Part shown: positions 15,557 through 24,821 of the stretch, piece by piece
How the letters are laid out: every line of letters starts with the position of its first letter
How positions within the stretch are numbered: position 1 is the first letter of the stretch
Assembly (NCBI RefSeq): GCF_030705605.1
Contig: NZ_JAPCKK010000016.1
Location: forward strand, 372,001-436,000
DNA from: Paenibacillus zeirhizosphaerae
Lineage (GTDB): Bacteria > Bacillota > Bacilli > Paenibacillales > Paenibacillaceae
Direction of reading: 5' to 3'
Length of the DNA stretch: 64,000 nt
Notes under the pieces: model-generated
The model's input: the letters and a program-made list of their open reading frames with translations, nothing else
Database searches by the model: none
What the model was told of the DNA's origin: nothing
Made by a program: the position numbers and the translations under genes

Positions 15557-17107
15557 CTACTGGGGCACCGTGTCCCGATAAACGCTCGGCGTCATACCTG
15601 TATGCTTTTTGAACAGCTTGCTAAAATATTTCACATCCTCGAAGCCGACACGAACGGCTACCTCGCTGACTTTGACGGGCGAAGAAGCAAGCAGATGCAT
15701 GGCATGGCGTATTTTGCAGCCGGTTACAAAATCACCGAAGGTCATGCCTGTTTCCTTACGGAATATCTCACTCAAGTAATGAGGGTGAACGTGAATATGA
15801 CGCGCTACCGTTTGCAGGCTGATGTCTTCCCCCACATGCTCGCTGATATAGGCCATTGCCCTGCGCACATGACTTTCCTGCCCTGCAGCGGCCATCTCGT
15901 GGTATTGTTCCATAATTGTATACAACTGGCGAAACAGAAGCTCCCGGGAATGGGGCATCTGACGCACAACATCAGGAAGGACAAATTGTTCAAAGCCGAG
16001 ATCCGAAGTGACGCTGCGCAGCCAGCGAGAGGCAGCCAGTACGGCTGACCTTACGGATGCTTCAAGCGTATCCACCGTCGTATCCGGATCAGCCATTCTC
16101 GCCTCCACAAAGCCGGTAATCCAGGCTTGCAGGTTTCCTGCATTGCGGTTCAGCAATATAACGGACAGATTGCGCTCCTCCTCCGCTGTGCAAATGGACA
16201 GTCCTCCCTTGCGCTTGTTCATCCCCTCCCAGCACCAACTGTTGCCGCTCATCCAATTCCGGCAGCGCAAGGTATGCTCGGCCATACGATAAGCAGCAGG
16301 CAATTCTCCCCAGCCAGACACTACGCCGCCCAAAGCCAGATACAGCCTGCATTTCAGCATTCGTTCCGTTTTGTCCAGTTCAAGCCGATAGGCGGCGGCA
16401 ACCTGTGAACTCCTTCCACCGGAAGCGTCATCTTCCTCCGCCGAGATGACAACAATTTGCTGTCCGTGAAGCAGCGTGATTCCGGGCAGTGATTCTCCAA
16501 GCAAATTAGCGGCTGCGAACAGCAGCAGCGATTCCTCCTGCTTGCTTTCTCCCCACCCATCAGCCTCAATCAAGCAGATTCGGTACATGCCCGAGGGGAG
16601 CCAGCCAAAATCACGCAGGATCGCGGAGGTCTCGTCTTCTTCCTGCTGAACATCTCCGTGTACAAGCCACTGCAGCAATTTGCGGCTTTGCTCCTTCTGA
16701 CGGTCGAAATGAGCCTGACTGTTAACATGCCGTTTTTGCTCTATTCTCTTTTTGGCTTCCAAGACGGTACGGATGATGTCCTCGGTCTTACTCGTTTTAA
16801 GCAAATAATCGGATACCCTCTGCCTAATGGCCTGCCGGGTGTATTGGAAATCATCATACCCGGATAAAATGATGACCTCGGTATCCGGATGAATGCCGAC
16901 GGCTTTCTCAGCAAGCTCCAGTCCGCTCATATCATACATTCGGATATCCGTCAGGAGAATGTCAGGACACTCATTGCGAATGACTTCTATCGCTTCCTCA
17001 GCCGAAGCAGCAGGTGGCAACAGTTCAAAACCAAGCTCCTTCCATGGAATGACCTTGGACAAGCCTGTGCGTATTATAACCTCATCATCAACGATCAGAA
17101 CCTTCAT
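15557..17107 (-). CDS. Response regulator, YesN/AraC family
   Basis: A 516-residue cytoplasmic regulator. The N-terminal receiver domain has MKVLIVDDEVIIRTGL, with the phosphoacceptor Asp in DILLTDIRM (about residue 55) and Lys in LLKTSKTEDI. The C-terminus is an AraC-type DNA-binding domain (residues ~415-516: ISLQTVARHIHVHPHYLSEIFRKETG and VAVRVGFEDVKYFSKLFKKHTGMTPSVYR). The start overlaps the kinase stop by 20 bp, indicating translational coupling; GAGGAG precedes the ATG. Its likely target is the sugar importer operon of which it is the last gene. Confidence 0.93.
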   Translation of the reverse strand: MKVLIVDDEVIIRTGLSKVIPWKELGFELLPPAASAEEAIEVIRNECPDILLTDIRMYDMSGLELAEKAVGIHPDTEVIILSGYDDFQYTRQAIRQRVSDYLLKTSKTEDIIRTVLEAKKRIEQKRHVNSQAHFDRQKEQSRKLLQWLVHGDVQQEEDETSAILRDFGWLPSGMYRICLIEADGWGESKQEESLLLFAAANLLGESLPGITLLHGQQIVVISAEEDDASGGRSSQVAAAYRLELDKTERMLKCRLYLALGGVVSGWGELPAAYRMAEHTLRCRNWMSGNSWCWEGMNKRKGGLSICTAEEERNLSVILLNRNAGNLQAWITGFVEARMADPDTTVDTLEASVRSAVLAASRWLRSVTSDLGFEQFVLPDVVRQMPHSRELLFRQLYTIMEQYHEMAAAGQESHVRRAMAYISEHVGEDISLQTVARHIHVHPHYLSEIFRKETGMTFGDFVTGCKIRHAMHLLASSPVKVSEVAVRVGFEDVKYFSKLFKKHTGMTPSVYRDTVPQ

Positions 17108-18869
17108 GCAAACAGCTCCTCGCATAGGGAATGGCAAAGGTCACCTTTGTTCCCGCCCCTTCGCGGCTGGTGATGTTCAGACTGGATTGCGGCCCGTAGT
17201 ACAAATGCAAACGTTCGTTAACATTGCACAGGCCATAACCAGATAAAACGTCTTTATCCGTTTCTGTAAACTGTTGGCCGGAGTGCAAGCCCTCATTCAC
17301 TTCATTAAGGCGTTCCACACTCATGCCCCGACCATTATCCTCGACCGTAAAGTGCAGGCTATCCTCATGCTGATCTATTCTCAACACGATCAGTCCCTGG
17401 GTTCCTTGATCCCGCAGACCGTGTGTTATCGCGTTTTCAACCAGGGGCTGCAGCAGCAGCTTAAGCATGGAATGATCCATGACAGATTCATCAGCAAGGA
17501 TCTCAATCTTGAAACGGTCAGGAAACCGGATGGCTTGAACCTTGACATAGCTCATGATATGGGCCAATTCCTGCTCCACACGGCAAAAATCACGCCCTTT
17601 ATTCAGGCTGAAGCGCAGAAAATCGCTCAGCGATTCCACCATATCCGCCATTTTATGCTCACCTGACATCAGGGCAATCCAGTGGATGGAAGATAGCGTA
17701 TTATACAAAAAATGAGGGTTGATTTGATACTGCAGAGCACGGATATCCGCTTCTTTTTTACGCGTTTCCTGAAGAATAAGCGCTTCCTTCAAACGGACGA
17801 TATGGCTGCCCAGACGGTTATAGCTGTGGCCGAGCCGGGCGATTTCATCTTGTCCCACCACCGGAAAAGCCGGCATCGGCCGCTCAGGATCCAGATGCGA
17901 CAATAGAAGCTCAAGTGAACGGAGTGGCCGGGTGATACTCTGCACGACAAACCAGATGATTCCGGCTCCCAGTCCAAAAGCGACCAGCACAGCCGCCAGC
18001 GTCAGCATTAAAATAAAACGGTTTTCGGCCAAGTAATCCTCGTTCGCGATCATGCCCACGAGCGACCAGCCTGTGTTCGCGTTTCGGTAATATAATAAGG
18101 TTTGACGCCCGCCCTCAACATCGATTTCTGCTGTCCCGCTCACGAGAGTCCACTTCATGGATGCGCTGCCCGGATAGATCTGTTCAAGCGGCATCGCCAA
18201 ATGATTCTCAGAGGCAGAGGATAGGACCGTTCTGTCTCCGTCCACAAGCACAACGGTTCCGTCGCTCCCCAGCCGAGGGGATGACCAGTATTTGGCCAGC
18301 TCCCGTTCATTCAGGCTGATGCATATCCAGCCCAGAAGCTCATAATCATGCACACTGCGCAGCGGCCTAATAAATGTAATCGCGCTTTGCTCCTTGGCAT
18401 AACCACGCACATGATAGACTCCTGTCCATGTTTTGCTTTTCACGCTGTTCAAACGCTGGACCGAAATCATCGGCGACGTCTCTATCCTACCTGTGGATAA
18501 AGCCGGGATGGCGCGTACAGGCACAATCGCGATGTCAAGAATATAGCGCTTCGATGCAGCCAGATTAGCCAGCATGCCGTTGATCTCGCTGATCTCCTTT
18601 TGATCCTGTGCCGCAGATGCCATATACTGCTGAATTTCCTGCTGCCCTGTCAAAAAAACAGACATATTCTCAACATCCCCGCTGATGAACCGCAGATTAG
18701 CATCCATCTGCCTGAGCGCGTCAAGGCCGGTCAGCTTCATTTTGTCCTCTGTCGATCCTGCAGAAATAACATATGCAAAAATGCCCAGCAGCAACAGCGG
18801 CACCAAAATACAAACCGCCACCAGAAAAGAAAGCTTGCGGTGCAGGGAAGACCGGATCCAATCCTTCAT
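17088..18869 (-). CDS. Sensor histidine kinase, YesM/LytS-like
   Basis: A 593-residue membrane kinase. Transmembrane segment 1 is at ~13-35, followed by an extracellular dCache-like sensor (~36-295). Transmembrane segment 2 is at ~298-320 (ILMLTLAAVLVAFGLGAGIIWF), then a HAMP region. The His_kinase domain has its phospho-His in QINPHFLYNTLSSIHW (about residue 393). The ATPase domain has N-box LLLQPLVENAITHG and G-box DNGRGM / SGYGLCNVNERL. It passes phosphate to the overlapping YesN-like regulator. It sits 38 bp downstream of the MalG-type permease, so the operon encodes importer plus its own sensing pair. Confidence 0.93.
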   Translation of the reverse strand: MKDWIRSSLHRKLSFLVAVCILVPLLLLGIFAYVISAGSTEDKMKLTGLDALRQMDANLRFISGDVENMSVFLTGQQEIQQYMASAAQDQKEISEINGMLANLAASKRYILDIAIVPVRAIPALSTGRIETSPMISVQRLNSVKSKTWTGVYHVRGYAKEQSAITFIRPLRSVHDYELLGWICISLNERELAKYWSSPRLGSDGTVVLVDGDRTVLSSASENHLAMPLEQIYPGSASMKWTLVSGTAEIDVEGGRQTLLYYRNANTGWSLVGMIANEDYLAENRFILMLTLAAVLVAFGLGAGIIWFVVQSITRPLRSLELLLSHLDPERPMPAFPVVGQDEIARLGHSYNRLGSHIVRLKEALILQETRKKEADIRALQYQINPHFLYNTLSSIHWIALMSGEHKMADMVESLSDFLRFSLNKGRDFCRVEQELAHIMSYVKVQAIRFPDRFKIEILADESVMDHSMLKLLLQPLVENAITHGLRDQGTQGLIVLRIDQHEDSLHFTVEDNGRGMSVERLNEVNEGLHSGQQFTETDKDVLSGYGLCNVNERLHLYYGPQSSLNITSREGAGTKVTFAIPYARSCLHEGSDR

Positions 18870-18907
18870 GACTCAGCCTCCTGCACAAAATAAATAACGA
18901 GAATGGT

Positions 18908-19789
18908 TTAGCCTTTCACCGCCCCGGCCGTCATGCCCTTCATGATCTGATCCTGAAACAACAGATACATGATGACCGTCGGAATTACCGCTAATGTCAT
19001 GGCCGCCAGCGTCAAGCCATAATCTGTCTGATACCCGTCGGCAAAGTTGGCAATGCTTAACGGAAGTGTTTTCATATCCGTCTTGCTGATAAACACAAGC
19101 GCAAACGAAAAATCATTCCAGGCATGCAGAAAGCTTAAAATGGTGACGGTTGCAAGCGCCGGGGTCGACATCGGCAGCATAATGCGCAGAAACAGCCCCC
19201 ATACCCCCGTTCCATCCATAAATGCGGCCTCTTCGATATCACGGGGAACAGAGACCAGATAAGCTGTCAAAATAAAAATCGCCGTCGGCAGCGCAAATGC
19301 CGTATAAGGAAGAATCAAAGCCCAGTAGGTGTTGAGCAGCGACATTTGCTTCATCAAAATAAAGAGCGGCACCAGCGTGCTATGAATCGGAATCAGCATA
19401 CCGACGACAAAGAAAGCCATCACCCATGCCTTCGCTTTAAAACGAAAACGGGCCAGCACAAATGAGGCCAGAGAGGCAATGAACAAAGTCAGCAGCAGTG
19501 ATCCGATGGAGACGATGATGGAATTCATAAATGAATTGCCAAGACGAGAGCTGTCCCAGGCATTGATAAAATTATCAAATTGCCACTGGCTGGGAAGAGC
19601 AAAAGGACGCTCATAAAACTCCGCAGTTGTTTTAAAAGAGCTGATAACCAACCAAAAGAAAGGATATAAGGTTAAAATACCATAAAGCGTCAGAAGTGTC
19701 CAAAGTATGGCAGCCCCATACCGGGGTCGCACCCGGCCAGCCTTGCTGCTGCCTGCTGGTGTACCGAGCGGAACGGCAGTGTTATTCAT
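18908..19789 (-). CDS. Carbohydrate ABC transporter permease (MalG/AraQ type)
   Basis: The second membrane subunit of the importer, 293 residues. The hydrophilic N-terminus runs to about residue 25, followed by six hydrophobic segments. The EAA loop is visible at about residues 185-205 (EEAAFMDGTGVWGLFLRIMLPMSTPAL). The C-terminus MKGMTAGAVKG is typical. It lies 27 bp after the partner permease. The operon again has no ATPase gene, so a shared ATPase elsewhere is inferred. Confidence 0.92.
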   Translation of the reverse strand: MNNTAVPLGTPAGSSKAGRVRPRYGAAILWTLLTLYGILTLYPFFWLVISSFKTTAEFYERPFALPSQWQFDNFINAWDSSRLGNSFMNSIIVSIGSLLLTLFIASLASFVLARFRFKAKAWVMAFFVVGMLIPIHSTLVPLFILMKQMSLLNTYWALILPYTAFALPTAIFILTAYLVSVPRDIEEAAFMDGTGVWGLFLRIMLPMSTPALATVTILSFLHAWNDFSFALVFISKTDMKTLPLSIANFADGYQTDYGLTLAAMTLAVIPTVIMYLLFQDQIMKGMTAGAVKG

Positions 19790-19816
19790 TGTGCAGCCTC
19801 CTTTCTCTAATTTGGA

Positions 19817-20692
19817 TTAAGCGTTCTTTTTGCGGCTTGCAAGCCATTGACTCGTTCCGATCAGCAGCAGGCTAACGATCACAATCGTGGTCGAAATGGC
19901 GCTGCCGAATCCGTAGCGGTAGCTTGTAAAAGTCGAGTTATACATATAGGTAGCCAGCAGTTCGGTAGCGTGAGCGGGTCCGCCTTTGGTCATAATGTAG
20001 ACCAGGTCAAACGATTTCAGACTGCCGGATATGCAAAGAATGACGGCGACCTGAACGGTCTCCCGAATCATCGGCAGGGAGATGGAAACCAGCTTGCGGA
20101 TGCCTGTAGCCCCATCCAGCTTGGCGGCATCATGAATGTCGCTTGATATATTTTGCAATGCAGATATAAATATAATGAGATATAACCCTACAAAGCTCCA
20201 GATCAGTGGCGGAATCAGCGCATAGATGGCAATGTTCGCATCGGAAAGCCATTGCAGCTTCCAGCTCTGCAGTCCCAAAGTATCAAGCAGAAAGTTCAGA
20301 ATTCCGATCTGGGGATGATAAATATACTGCCATACCATGCCGATCACGACCGTAGACAGCACCATAGGCAGAAATATGGCAGAGCGGAGAAAGCGTTGCA
20401 GAAAGCTGCTCTTATGCAGCAGTACAGCAAGCATCAGCGCAATCGGAATCTGGCCGAAGACGGAGGCCAGCACGAAAATAATGTTGTTTTTCAATGCCCG
20501 CCAGAAGATCGGATCTTTGACAATCTCGATATAGTTTTGCAACCCGATATACTTGGCCTCGCCAATGCCGGACCAGTTGAAAAAACCGTAATAAGCGGAC
20601 CAGACGACAGGCACGAATACAAACAACGCATAGATCAGCAGCGCAGGCAGCAGACTGATCGTAATAAATCTCCAGTTGCTTAATGCGTTCAT
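19817..20692 (-). CDS. Carbohydrate ABC transporter permease (MalF/UgpA type)
   Basis: The first membrane subunit, 291 residues, starting close to the first transmembrane helix (ISLLPALLIYALFVFVPVVW). The EAA loop near residues 190-210 reads DIHDAAKLDGATGIRKLVSISLPMI. The Pro-Ala-His segment TKGGPAHATELLATYMY is family-typical. It is separated from the binding-protein gene by a terminator-like hairpin, so it is probably expressed at a lower level than that gene. Confidence 0.92.
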   Translation of the reverse strand: MNALSNWRFITISLLPALLIYALFVFVPVVWSAYYGFFNWSGIGEAKYIGLQNYIEIVKDPIFWRALKNNIIFVLASVFGQIPIALMLAVLLHKSSFLQRFLRSAIFLPMVLSTVVIGMVWQYIYHPQIGILNFLLDTLGLQSWKLQWLSDANIAIYALIPPLIWSFVGLYLIIFISALQNISSDIHDAAKLDGATGIRKLVSISLPMIRETVQVAVILCISGSLKSFDLVYIMTKGGPAHATELLATYMYNSTFTSYRYGFGSAISTTIVIVSLLLIGTSQWLASRKKNA

Positions 20693-20710
20693 CGATTCAC
20701 ATCCTTTTAT

Positions 20711-20755
20711 AAAAACGGTCCCCGCATGTCACTGACACGCAGGGCAACCGTTTTT
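20711..20755 (-). terminator. Partial terminator between binding protein and permeases
   Basis: AAAACGGTCCCCGCATG pairs with CACGCAGGGCAACCGTTTT (one bulge) and, on the minus strand, ends in CCGTTTTTAT. Such hairpins within sugar-importer operons usually reduce downstream expression and stabilise the binding-protein mRNA. Confidence 0.75.
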
Positions 20756-20780
20756 GTTTAAGATTCCGGAATGCATAAAC

Positions 20781-22106
20781 TTATTGGGCCACAGCCCCAG
20801 CCTGTGCATCCTGGATTTTCTGGGCAATCGCTTTGGGATCTCCACCCATCAGCAGTTCCTGCAGTCCGTTGTTGGTTACCTCCACGGCCGCCGATGAAAG
20901 CTTCGAATCGTAAACAGGTACAATTTTGATATTTTTCATCAGATTGTACAGCTCCACAAACAGCGGATGCGCTTTGCTTTCATCCAGTGCAATATCGTAG
21001 CTGACAAGCGTACTGCTGTTCAGCGTTACCTGCTGTCCTTCAGGGCCTGACAGGGCGTACAGCAGCTCCATAGCCGCTTCCTTACGGGCACCGGTCAGCT
21101 TTTTGCTCACTCCCATTCCGGTTCCTACCACACCTGAAGTCGTTGCCGGCTCTCCCTTGCCCCCCTCGATCGGCGGGATAATCGTGATGTGCGTATTATC
21201 AAGCACTTCAGGCGGAGCGTTGTTCACCAGATTGGCCAAAGCCCATCCACCATTGATCACCATTGCGGCTTTGCCCTGGAAGTAGAGCTGCATCATTTGT
21301 GTTTCGTCAATGCTGTTGAAGCCATCCTGGAACGCCTTGGCGTTGCCCAGCTCCTGCAGTTTGGTCAGCGCTTCAATGAACTGCGGATCGGTAAAGCTTG
21401 CCCCATCCTGCGCCACAGCTTTGAGGAACCAGTCCGTCCCTGTAATCCGGTCGGCGATCGTACTGAAGGTGGTCGATTGGGCTACCCAGTTGGTCTTGTT
21501 GCCCAAGGCAATTGGGATTACGCCTTTTTCATTGAAGGTACGGACGGCTGTGAGCAGTTCATCCCAGGTCTCCGGCACCTTGACTCCATGCTGGTCAAAC
21601 AAAGCCTTGTTGTAATAAATAAACGAGCTTGGCGCCAAATTCATCGGCACTGAATAAATATTCCCGTCAACGGTAAAACCGTCAAGAGCTCCTGGAATAA
21701 AACCGTTCTTCCATTCCGGTTTTTTGTCCAGTTCCTCATTAATGGGCTGAAGCAGATCACCTTTGACAAATTCCTTGGTCATCGCATCCGGGAACATCAC
21801 GAACAGGTCCGGCATTTCATCAGCAGCCGCTACGGTACGCAACCGGGTTCTCAGCCCGTCTGTTGGCAGTCCCTCTGCTTCAAGCACAATGTCGGGATGA
21901 TTTGCCTGGAAATCCTCAAGCTGCTTACGCATGGACACCGCTTTCGCATCCTGTCCTGTCCAGTTATGCCATACCGTCAGCGTTACCTTTCCATCGGCAC
22001 CGGCTCCGTCCTCGGCGGCCTGCCCGCCGCATCCGGCCAGCAAACTGATGGATAGGACGACACCAATGATTTGCAGCAGTTTTTTTCTGAAGAGTGACGT
22101 GTTCAT
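20781..22106 (-). CDS. Sugar-binding lipoprotein of ABC importer (family 1)
   Basis: A 441-residue extracellular solute-binding protein. The lipobox SLLAGCGG has its Cys at about residue 26. The mature domain begins VTLTVWHNWTGQDAK and has the usual hinge elements: APSSFIYYNKALFDQHGVKVPETWDELL, AAMVINGGWAL and GVVGTGMGVSKKL. It is the first gene of an operon with two permeases, a sensor kinase and a response regulator. A cre-like site overlaps its promoter region, suggesting catabolite repression. The sugar is unknown. Confidence 0.93.
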   Translation of the reverse strand: MNTSLFRKKLLQIIGVVLSISLLAGCGGQAAEDGAGADGKVTLTVWHNWTGQDAKAVSMRKQLEDFQANHPDIVLEAEGLPTDGLRTRLRTVAAADEMPDLFVMFPDAMTKEFVKGDLLQPINEELDKKPEWKNGFIPGALDGFTVDGNIYSVPMNLAPSSFIYYNKALFDQHGVKVPETWDELLTAVRTFNEKGVIPIALGNKTNWVAQSTTFSTIADRITGTDWFLKAVAQDGASFTDPQFIEALTKLQELGNAKAFQDGFNSIDETQMMQLYFQGKAAMVINGGWALANLVNNAPPEVLDNTHITIIPPIEGGKGEPATTSGVVGTGMGVSKKLTGARKEAAMELLYALSGPEGQQVTLNSSTLVSYDIALDESKAHPLFVELYNLMKNIKIVPVYDSKLSSAAVEVTNNGLQELLMGGDPKAIAQKIQDAQAGAVAQ

Positions 22107-22142
22107 AATTGGCCTCCCTTGATTTGGTAATTTCTATTATAT

Positions 22143-22156
22143 TGGCACCGCTTTCA
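22143..22156 (-). promoter_or_regulatory. cre-like CcpA site at the sugar operon promoter
   Basis: TGAAAGCGGTGCCA (minus strand) matches the cre consensus TGWAANCGNTNWCA at 13 of 14 positions. It sits immediately upstream of a TATAAT (22136-22141), 30 bp before the start codon. CcpA binding here would repress the operon when better sugars are present; this is inferred. Confidence 0.55.
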
Positions 22157-22218
22157 TTTTTTAAGGTGACAAACTTCAAGCATAGGGTAGAAATACTTCA
22201 GCTCTTGTTAGACGCTCC

Positions 22219-22300
22219 GAGAACGAAGCATTCCTCCAACCGCTGTTGACCCTCCGGGCCAAAGGCGGACGCTGCGCTTTTCCGGAATCGCTTCGTTCTC
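22219..22300. repeat. Long imperfect inverted repeat between sugar operon and cupin gene
   Basis: GAGAACGAAGC (22219-22229) followed by ATTCC is mirrored by GGAAT and GCTTCGTTCTC (22290-22300). The ~50 nt between is GC-rich. No coding capacity is seen. It looks like a mobile or dispersed intergenic hairpin element. Confidence 0.5.
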
Positions 22301-22326
22301 TCCGCTGCTGCGTGCTTGTCCATACC

Positions 22327-22360
22327 TAAAAACAGGCCAACCAGAGGTTTCTGGCTGACC
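22327..22360 (-). terminator. Terminator of the cupin gene
   Basis: GGTCAGCCAGA and TCTGGTTGGCC (minus strand) form an 11-bp stem, followed by TGTTTTTAGG. Confidence 0.75.
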
Positions 22361-22400
22361 TAACGATACGAACAATAAGTCCTAAACCGCCTCTGTTTTA

Positions 22401-23015
22401 TTAAGCTTGTGAGCCTATACGCCATTCAATATCCCTTGGAATGGGTGGTCCTATGACTACGGTCCGCTCGATCGGCTTGAGCACATTAGCCATCTGGGCC
22501 GCATTCACACCATATATTTGCTGGAATACCTCAGGAGGCGTCTTTCTGAGGACATCGGATCCAAACACAACTTGTGCGTTGTGACTATCAAAGATCGCAA
22601 GCAAGTGAGTTTGATCCATCGTTGCGATTTCCCAATGCCACCATCCCATCGGAATATACACCGTTTGAGGTGGTTGGATACGGTAGCTAAGTACCTGCAA
22701 GGTGAACGGATTGAGAATAGAGATATTTGCCTCTCCTTGTATAGCATATACAAGCTCCGCTGCGTTAGGGTGCCAATGGGCCTCTACACTATGCCCTTTG
22801 CTCAGATAGATGTCAAGCAGGCCCAAGTTTTGCATTACAGGCACTTGATTGGCGAATTGTTGAAGAATGAAGTTTTGAGCATCTTGCTGAAAAAAAAGCG
22901 CTGTATTTAAGTCAAAGGATAGATTCAACGAAGGAGAGCTAAGATCCGTCATAACGCTGTCGGGCCGCACTGTACTCCACCTTTCTGGATTGAAGGATGG
23001 AATACATATATTCAT
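22401..23015 (-). CDS. Cupin-domain protein (oxalate-decarboxylase-like fold)
   Basis: A 204-residue single-cupin protein. Cupin motif 1 is HWHPNAAELVYAIQGEANI (two His and a Glu that could bind a metal, about residues 81-99). Motif 2 is around PPQTVYIPMGWWHWEIA, with another His. The N-terminus is a variable lead-in. Related proteins include spore- and cell-surface-associated cupins of Bacilli; the substrate or even enzymatic activity is not evident. No strong ribosome site precedes the ATG, so an in-frame ATG about 20 codons later is possible. It is a monocistronic unit with its own terminator. Confidence 0.8.
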   Translation of the reverse strand: MNICIPSFNPERWSTVRPDSVMTDLSSPSLNLSFDLNTALFFQQDAQNFILQQFANQVPVMQNLGLLDIYLSKGHSVEAHWHPNAAELVYAIQGEANISILNPFTLQVLSYRIQPPQTVYIPMGWWHWEIATMDQTHLLAIFDSHNAQVVFGSDVLRKTPPEVFQQIYGVNAAQMANVLKPIERTVVIGPPIPRDIEWRIGSQA

Positions 23016-23169
23016 GCGCCCAGAAATACGTGCAGCATGTTTGTGATCTTAGTCTGTATAAAAAACAGATCACGAGTTGCACCGGATCGCGGCTGCATGC
23101 TAGGATGAGTTATTGATTTCCAATCACAGAAACGTACGGGCTCGCGCTTTGAAAGGATGAACACAATCT

Positions 23170-23475
23170 ATGGCTTTTGGGATTAGCCGCAAGGAGCTCA
23201 ATGAATGGAAGCAGGCGGTAAACCGCGGTGAAATTGCTTTTCTCACCCACTATTGGCTGGACCCCCGTTTTCCCGATATCCGAACCGTCACCAAGGTGGG
23301 CTGCTCGGATGAGAATCGACTCCGCACCTGGTGCAGGGAGAATGGCTTGAATCCCCGTTATATTCACAAACGCTCCAGTTTCCCCCATTTTGACCTATTG
23401 GGACAGAAACAGGTTGAAATACTCCGTAAATACGGATTGAATGATCATATCGGCAGGTTCCACTTATCGTCATAG
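23170..23475 (+). CDS. Small conserved protein resembling Bacillus YneQ
   Basis: A 101-residue basic soluble protein with no signal or membrane segment. The sequence MAFGISRKELNEWK, AFLTHYWLDPRFP, TVTKVGCSD and FPHFDLLGQKQ resembles what I recall of B. subtilis YneQ, a conserved protein of unknown function. It contains two cysteines and three histidines. A GAAAGGATG ribosome site lies upstream. It stands alone; the neighbours give no clue to its role. Confidence 0.65.
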   Translation: MAFGISRKELNEWKQAVNRGEIAFLTHYWLDPRFPDIRTVTKVGCSDENRLRTWCRENGLNPRYIHKRSSFPHFDLLGQKQVEILRKYGLNDHIGRFHLSS

Positions 23476-23573
23476 ATGAATGATCAGCCGGAGCAGCGCA
23501 CTCTGGTCTTTTCGTCTGCTCCACAACCGGGATTCAGAACAACCTGCATGGTTAAAATATAACTAAAACATCC

Positions 23574-23801
23574 ATGCTTTTGGAGATCGACAGGCCGGAA
23601 CGAATCGTTCTCCTACATGAATCGAATCCGCGTTTCACCGTTACGGCGCTGTTCGAGGATTTGGGCGACCACACGCGGTTGACGTTCCGGCAGCAGTTCG
23701 AAAGCAAACGCGACTTCGAAATCGTCAAATCTTACGCTGGCGATGGCAACGAGCAGAACATGGACCGCCTCGGCGAGCTGCTCGCGAAGCTGCAGGAATA
23801 G
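23574..23801 (+). pseudogene. C-terminal fragment of an SRPBCC/AHSA1-domain protein
   Basis: The 75-codon frame matches only the last half of AHSA1-type proteins: RPERIVLLHESNPRFTVTALFEDLGDHTRLTFRQQFES, then the C-terminal helix with NEQNMDRLGELLAKL. The N-terminal ~70 residues that complete the helix-grip fold are absent, and there is no ribosome site. It is read as a remnant left by a deletion. Confidence 0.65.
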
Positions 23802-23891
23802 CCGTATCCTCACGGATTCTCCGGGCCGGACAAGATAAGCCCATGTCCGGCCCGATTGTTGATTTTTGGGATAGCCTCTTTTTTCAGCGAT

Positions 23892-24821
23892 TCAACGGGA
23901 TGTTGCAGATTTTTGCTTTATTTTAACAAGAGCTTTATGAATCCAGATTGCAGACAGCAAACCTTCCCCCATCGCTACCGCCGCCTGCTCGGAATGAGCC
24001 CCCAAGTCCCCGGCAGCCCAGACATGTTCGATATTGGTCATTTTGCTGCGTGCATCTGTCTCCACATGCCGGTTATGGAGAAGTTTCACCCCCAGTTGCT
24101 CGGCAAGCCCGGAATGAACATGATTTCCGCCAAAGGCGATAAAACCCTTTTCCGCCTCGATCGTCTCCCCATCTTCCAGTCTGACTCCTGACAGCTGCCC
24201 TTCACTCGGACATACCACTTCCGCTGCTGCGGCTTCTATATAACGAATATCTTTGCTCCTCAACTCATTCAGCAAGGAATCCGGCACTCCCGTCTTTTCG
24301 TGATTAATGTAGATCAGCTGATCCGTGCGGTCCGACAACGTAAGGGCCATGTCCGCTCCAGCTTTTCCTGCTCCCAATACGACAGTGCGTCGATTCTGGA
24401 CTTCATAACCGTCGCAGTCAGGGCATATATACATGCTGCTGCCCAGACAGGACACCAGTCCCGGCAAATCCGGAAAACGGTCTATGACACCGGTAGCCAG
24501 CAAAAGCGTGGGTGCTCCAAAAACCTCACCGCCTTCCAGCGTAATCAAAAATTCAGCGTTTTGCTTGCAAGCTTCGACCGCCCTGCCGCACAGAAATTCA
24601 ATGCCCAAGCTGGCTGCCGTCTCTTCTCCGCGCTTTCTTAATTCTTCGCCTGATATACCGTCAGGAAAACCAAGCAGGTTATGATAGCTCCGACACAACG
24701 TGGATCGGCCATAACCTGCGTCAATAACCAGGGTACGAATGGTGGAATATCTGCCCAATTGAATGGCTGCCTGCAGACCGGCAATGCCTCCTCCTACAAT
24801 GATCGTATCGTATGATTTCAT
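23892..24821 (-). CDS. Thioredoxin-reductase-like FAD/NAD(P)H oxidoreductase
   Basis: A 309-residue flavoprotein. The FAD-binding motif is at the start (YDTIIVGGGIAGLQAAIQLGR). The second nucleotide-binding motif is VVLGAGKAGADMAL (~residue 147), with a redox-like CxxC in YICPDCDGY (about residues 134-137). The terminal FAD motif is HVWAAGDLGAHSEQ. The layout equals thioredoxin reductase, but specificity for thioredoxin is not established; several Bacillales paralogues act on other disulfides or ferredoxin. It is monocistronic and divergent from metE across ~290 bp. Confidence 0.85.
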   Translation of the reverse strand: MKSYDTIIVGGGIAGLQAAIQLGRYSTIRTLVIDAGYGRSTLCRSYHNLLGFPDGISGEELRKRGEETAASLGIEFLCGRAVEACKQNAEFLITLEGGEVFGAPTLLLATGVIDRFPDLPGLVSCLGSSMYICPDCDGYEVQNRRTVVLGAGKAGADMALTLSDRTDQLIYINHEKTGVPDSLLNELRSKDIRYIEAAAAEVVCPSEGQLSGVRLEDGETIEAEKGFIAFGGNHVHSGLAEQLGVKLLHNRHVETDARSKMTNIEHVWAAGDLGAHSEQAAVAMGEGLLSAIWIHKALVKIKQKSATSR

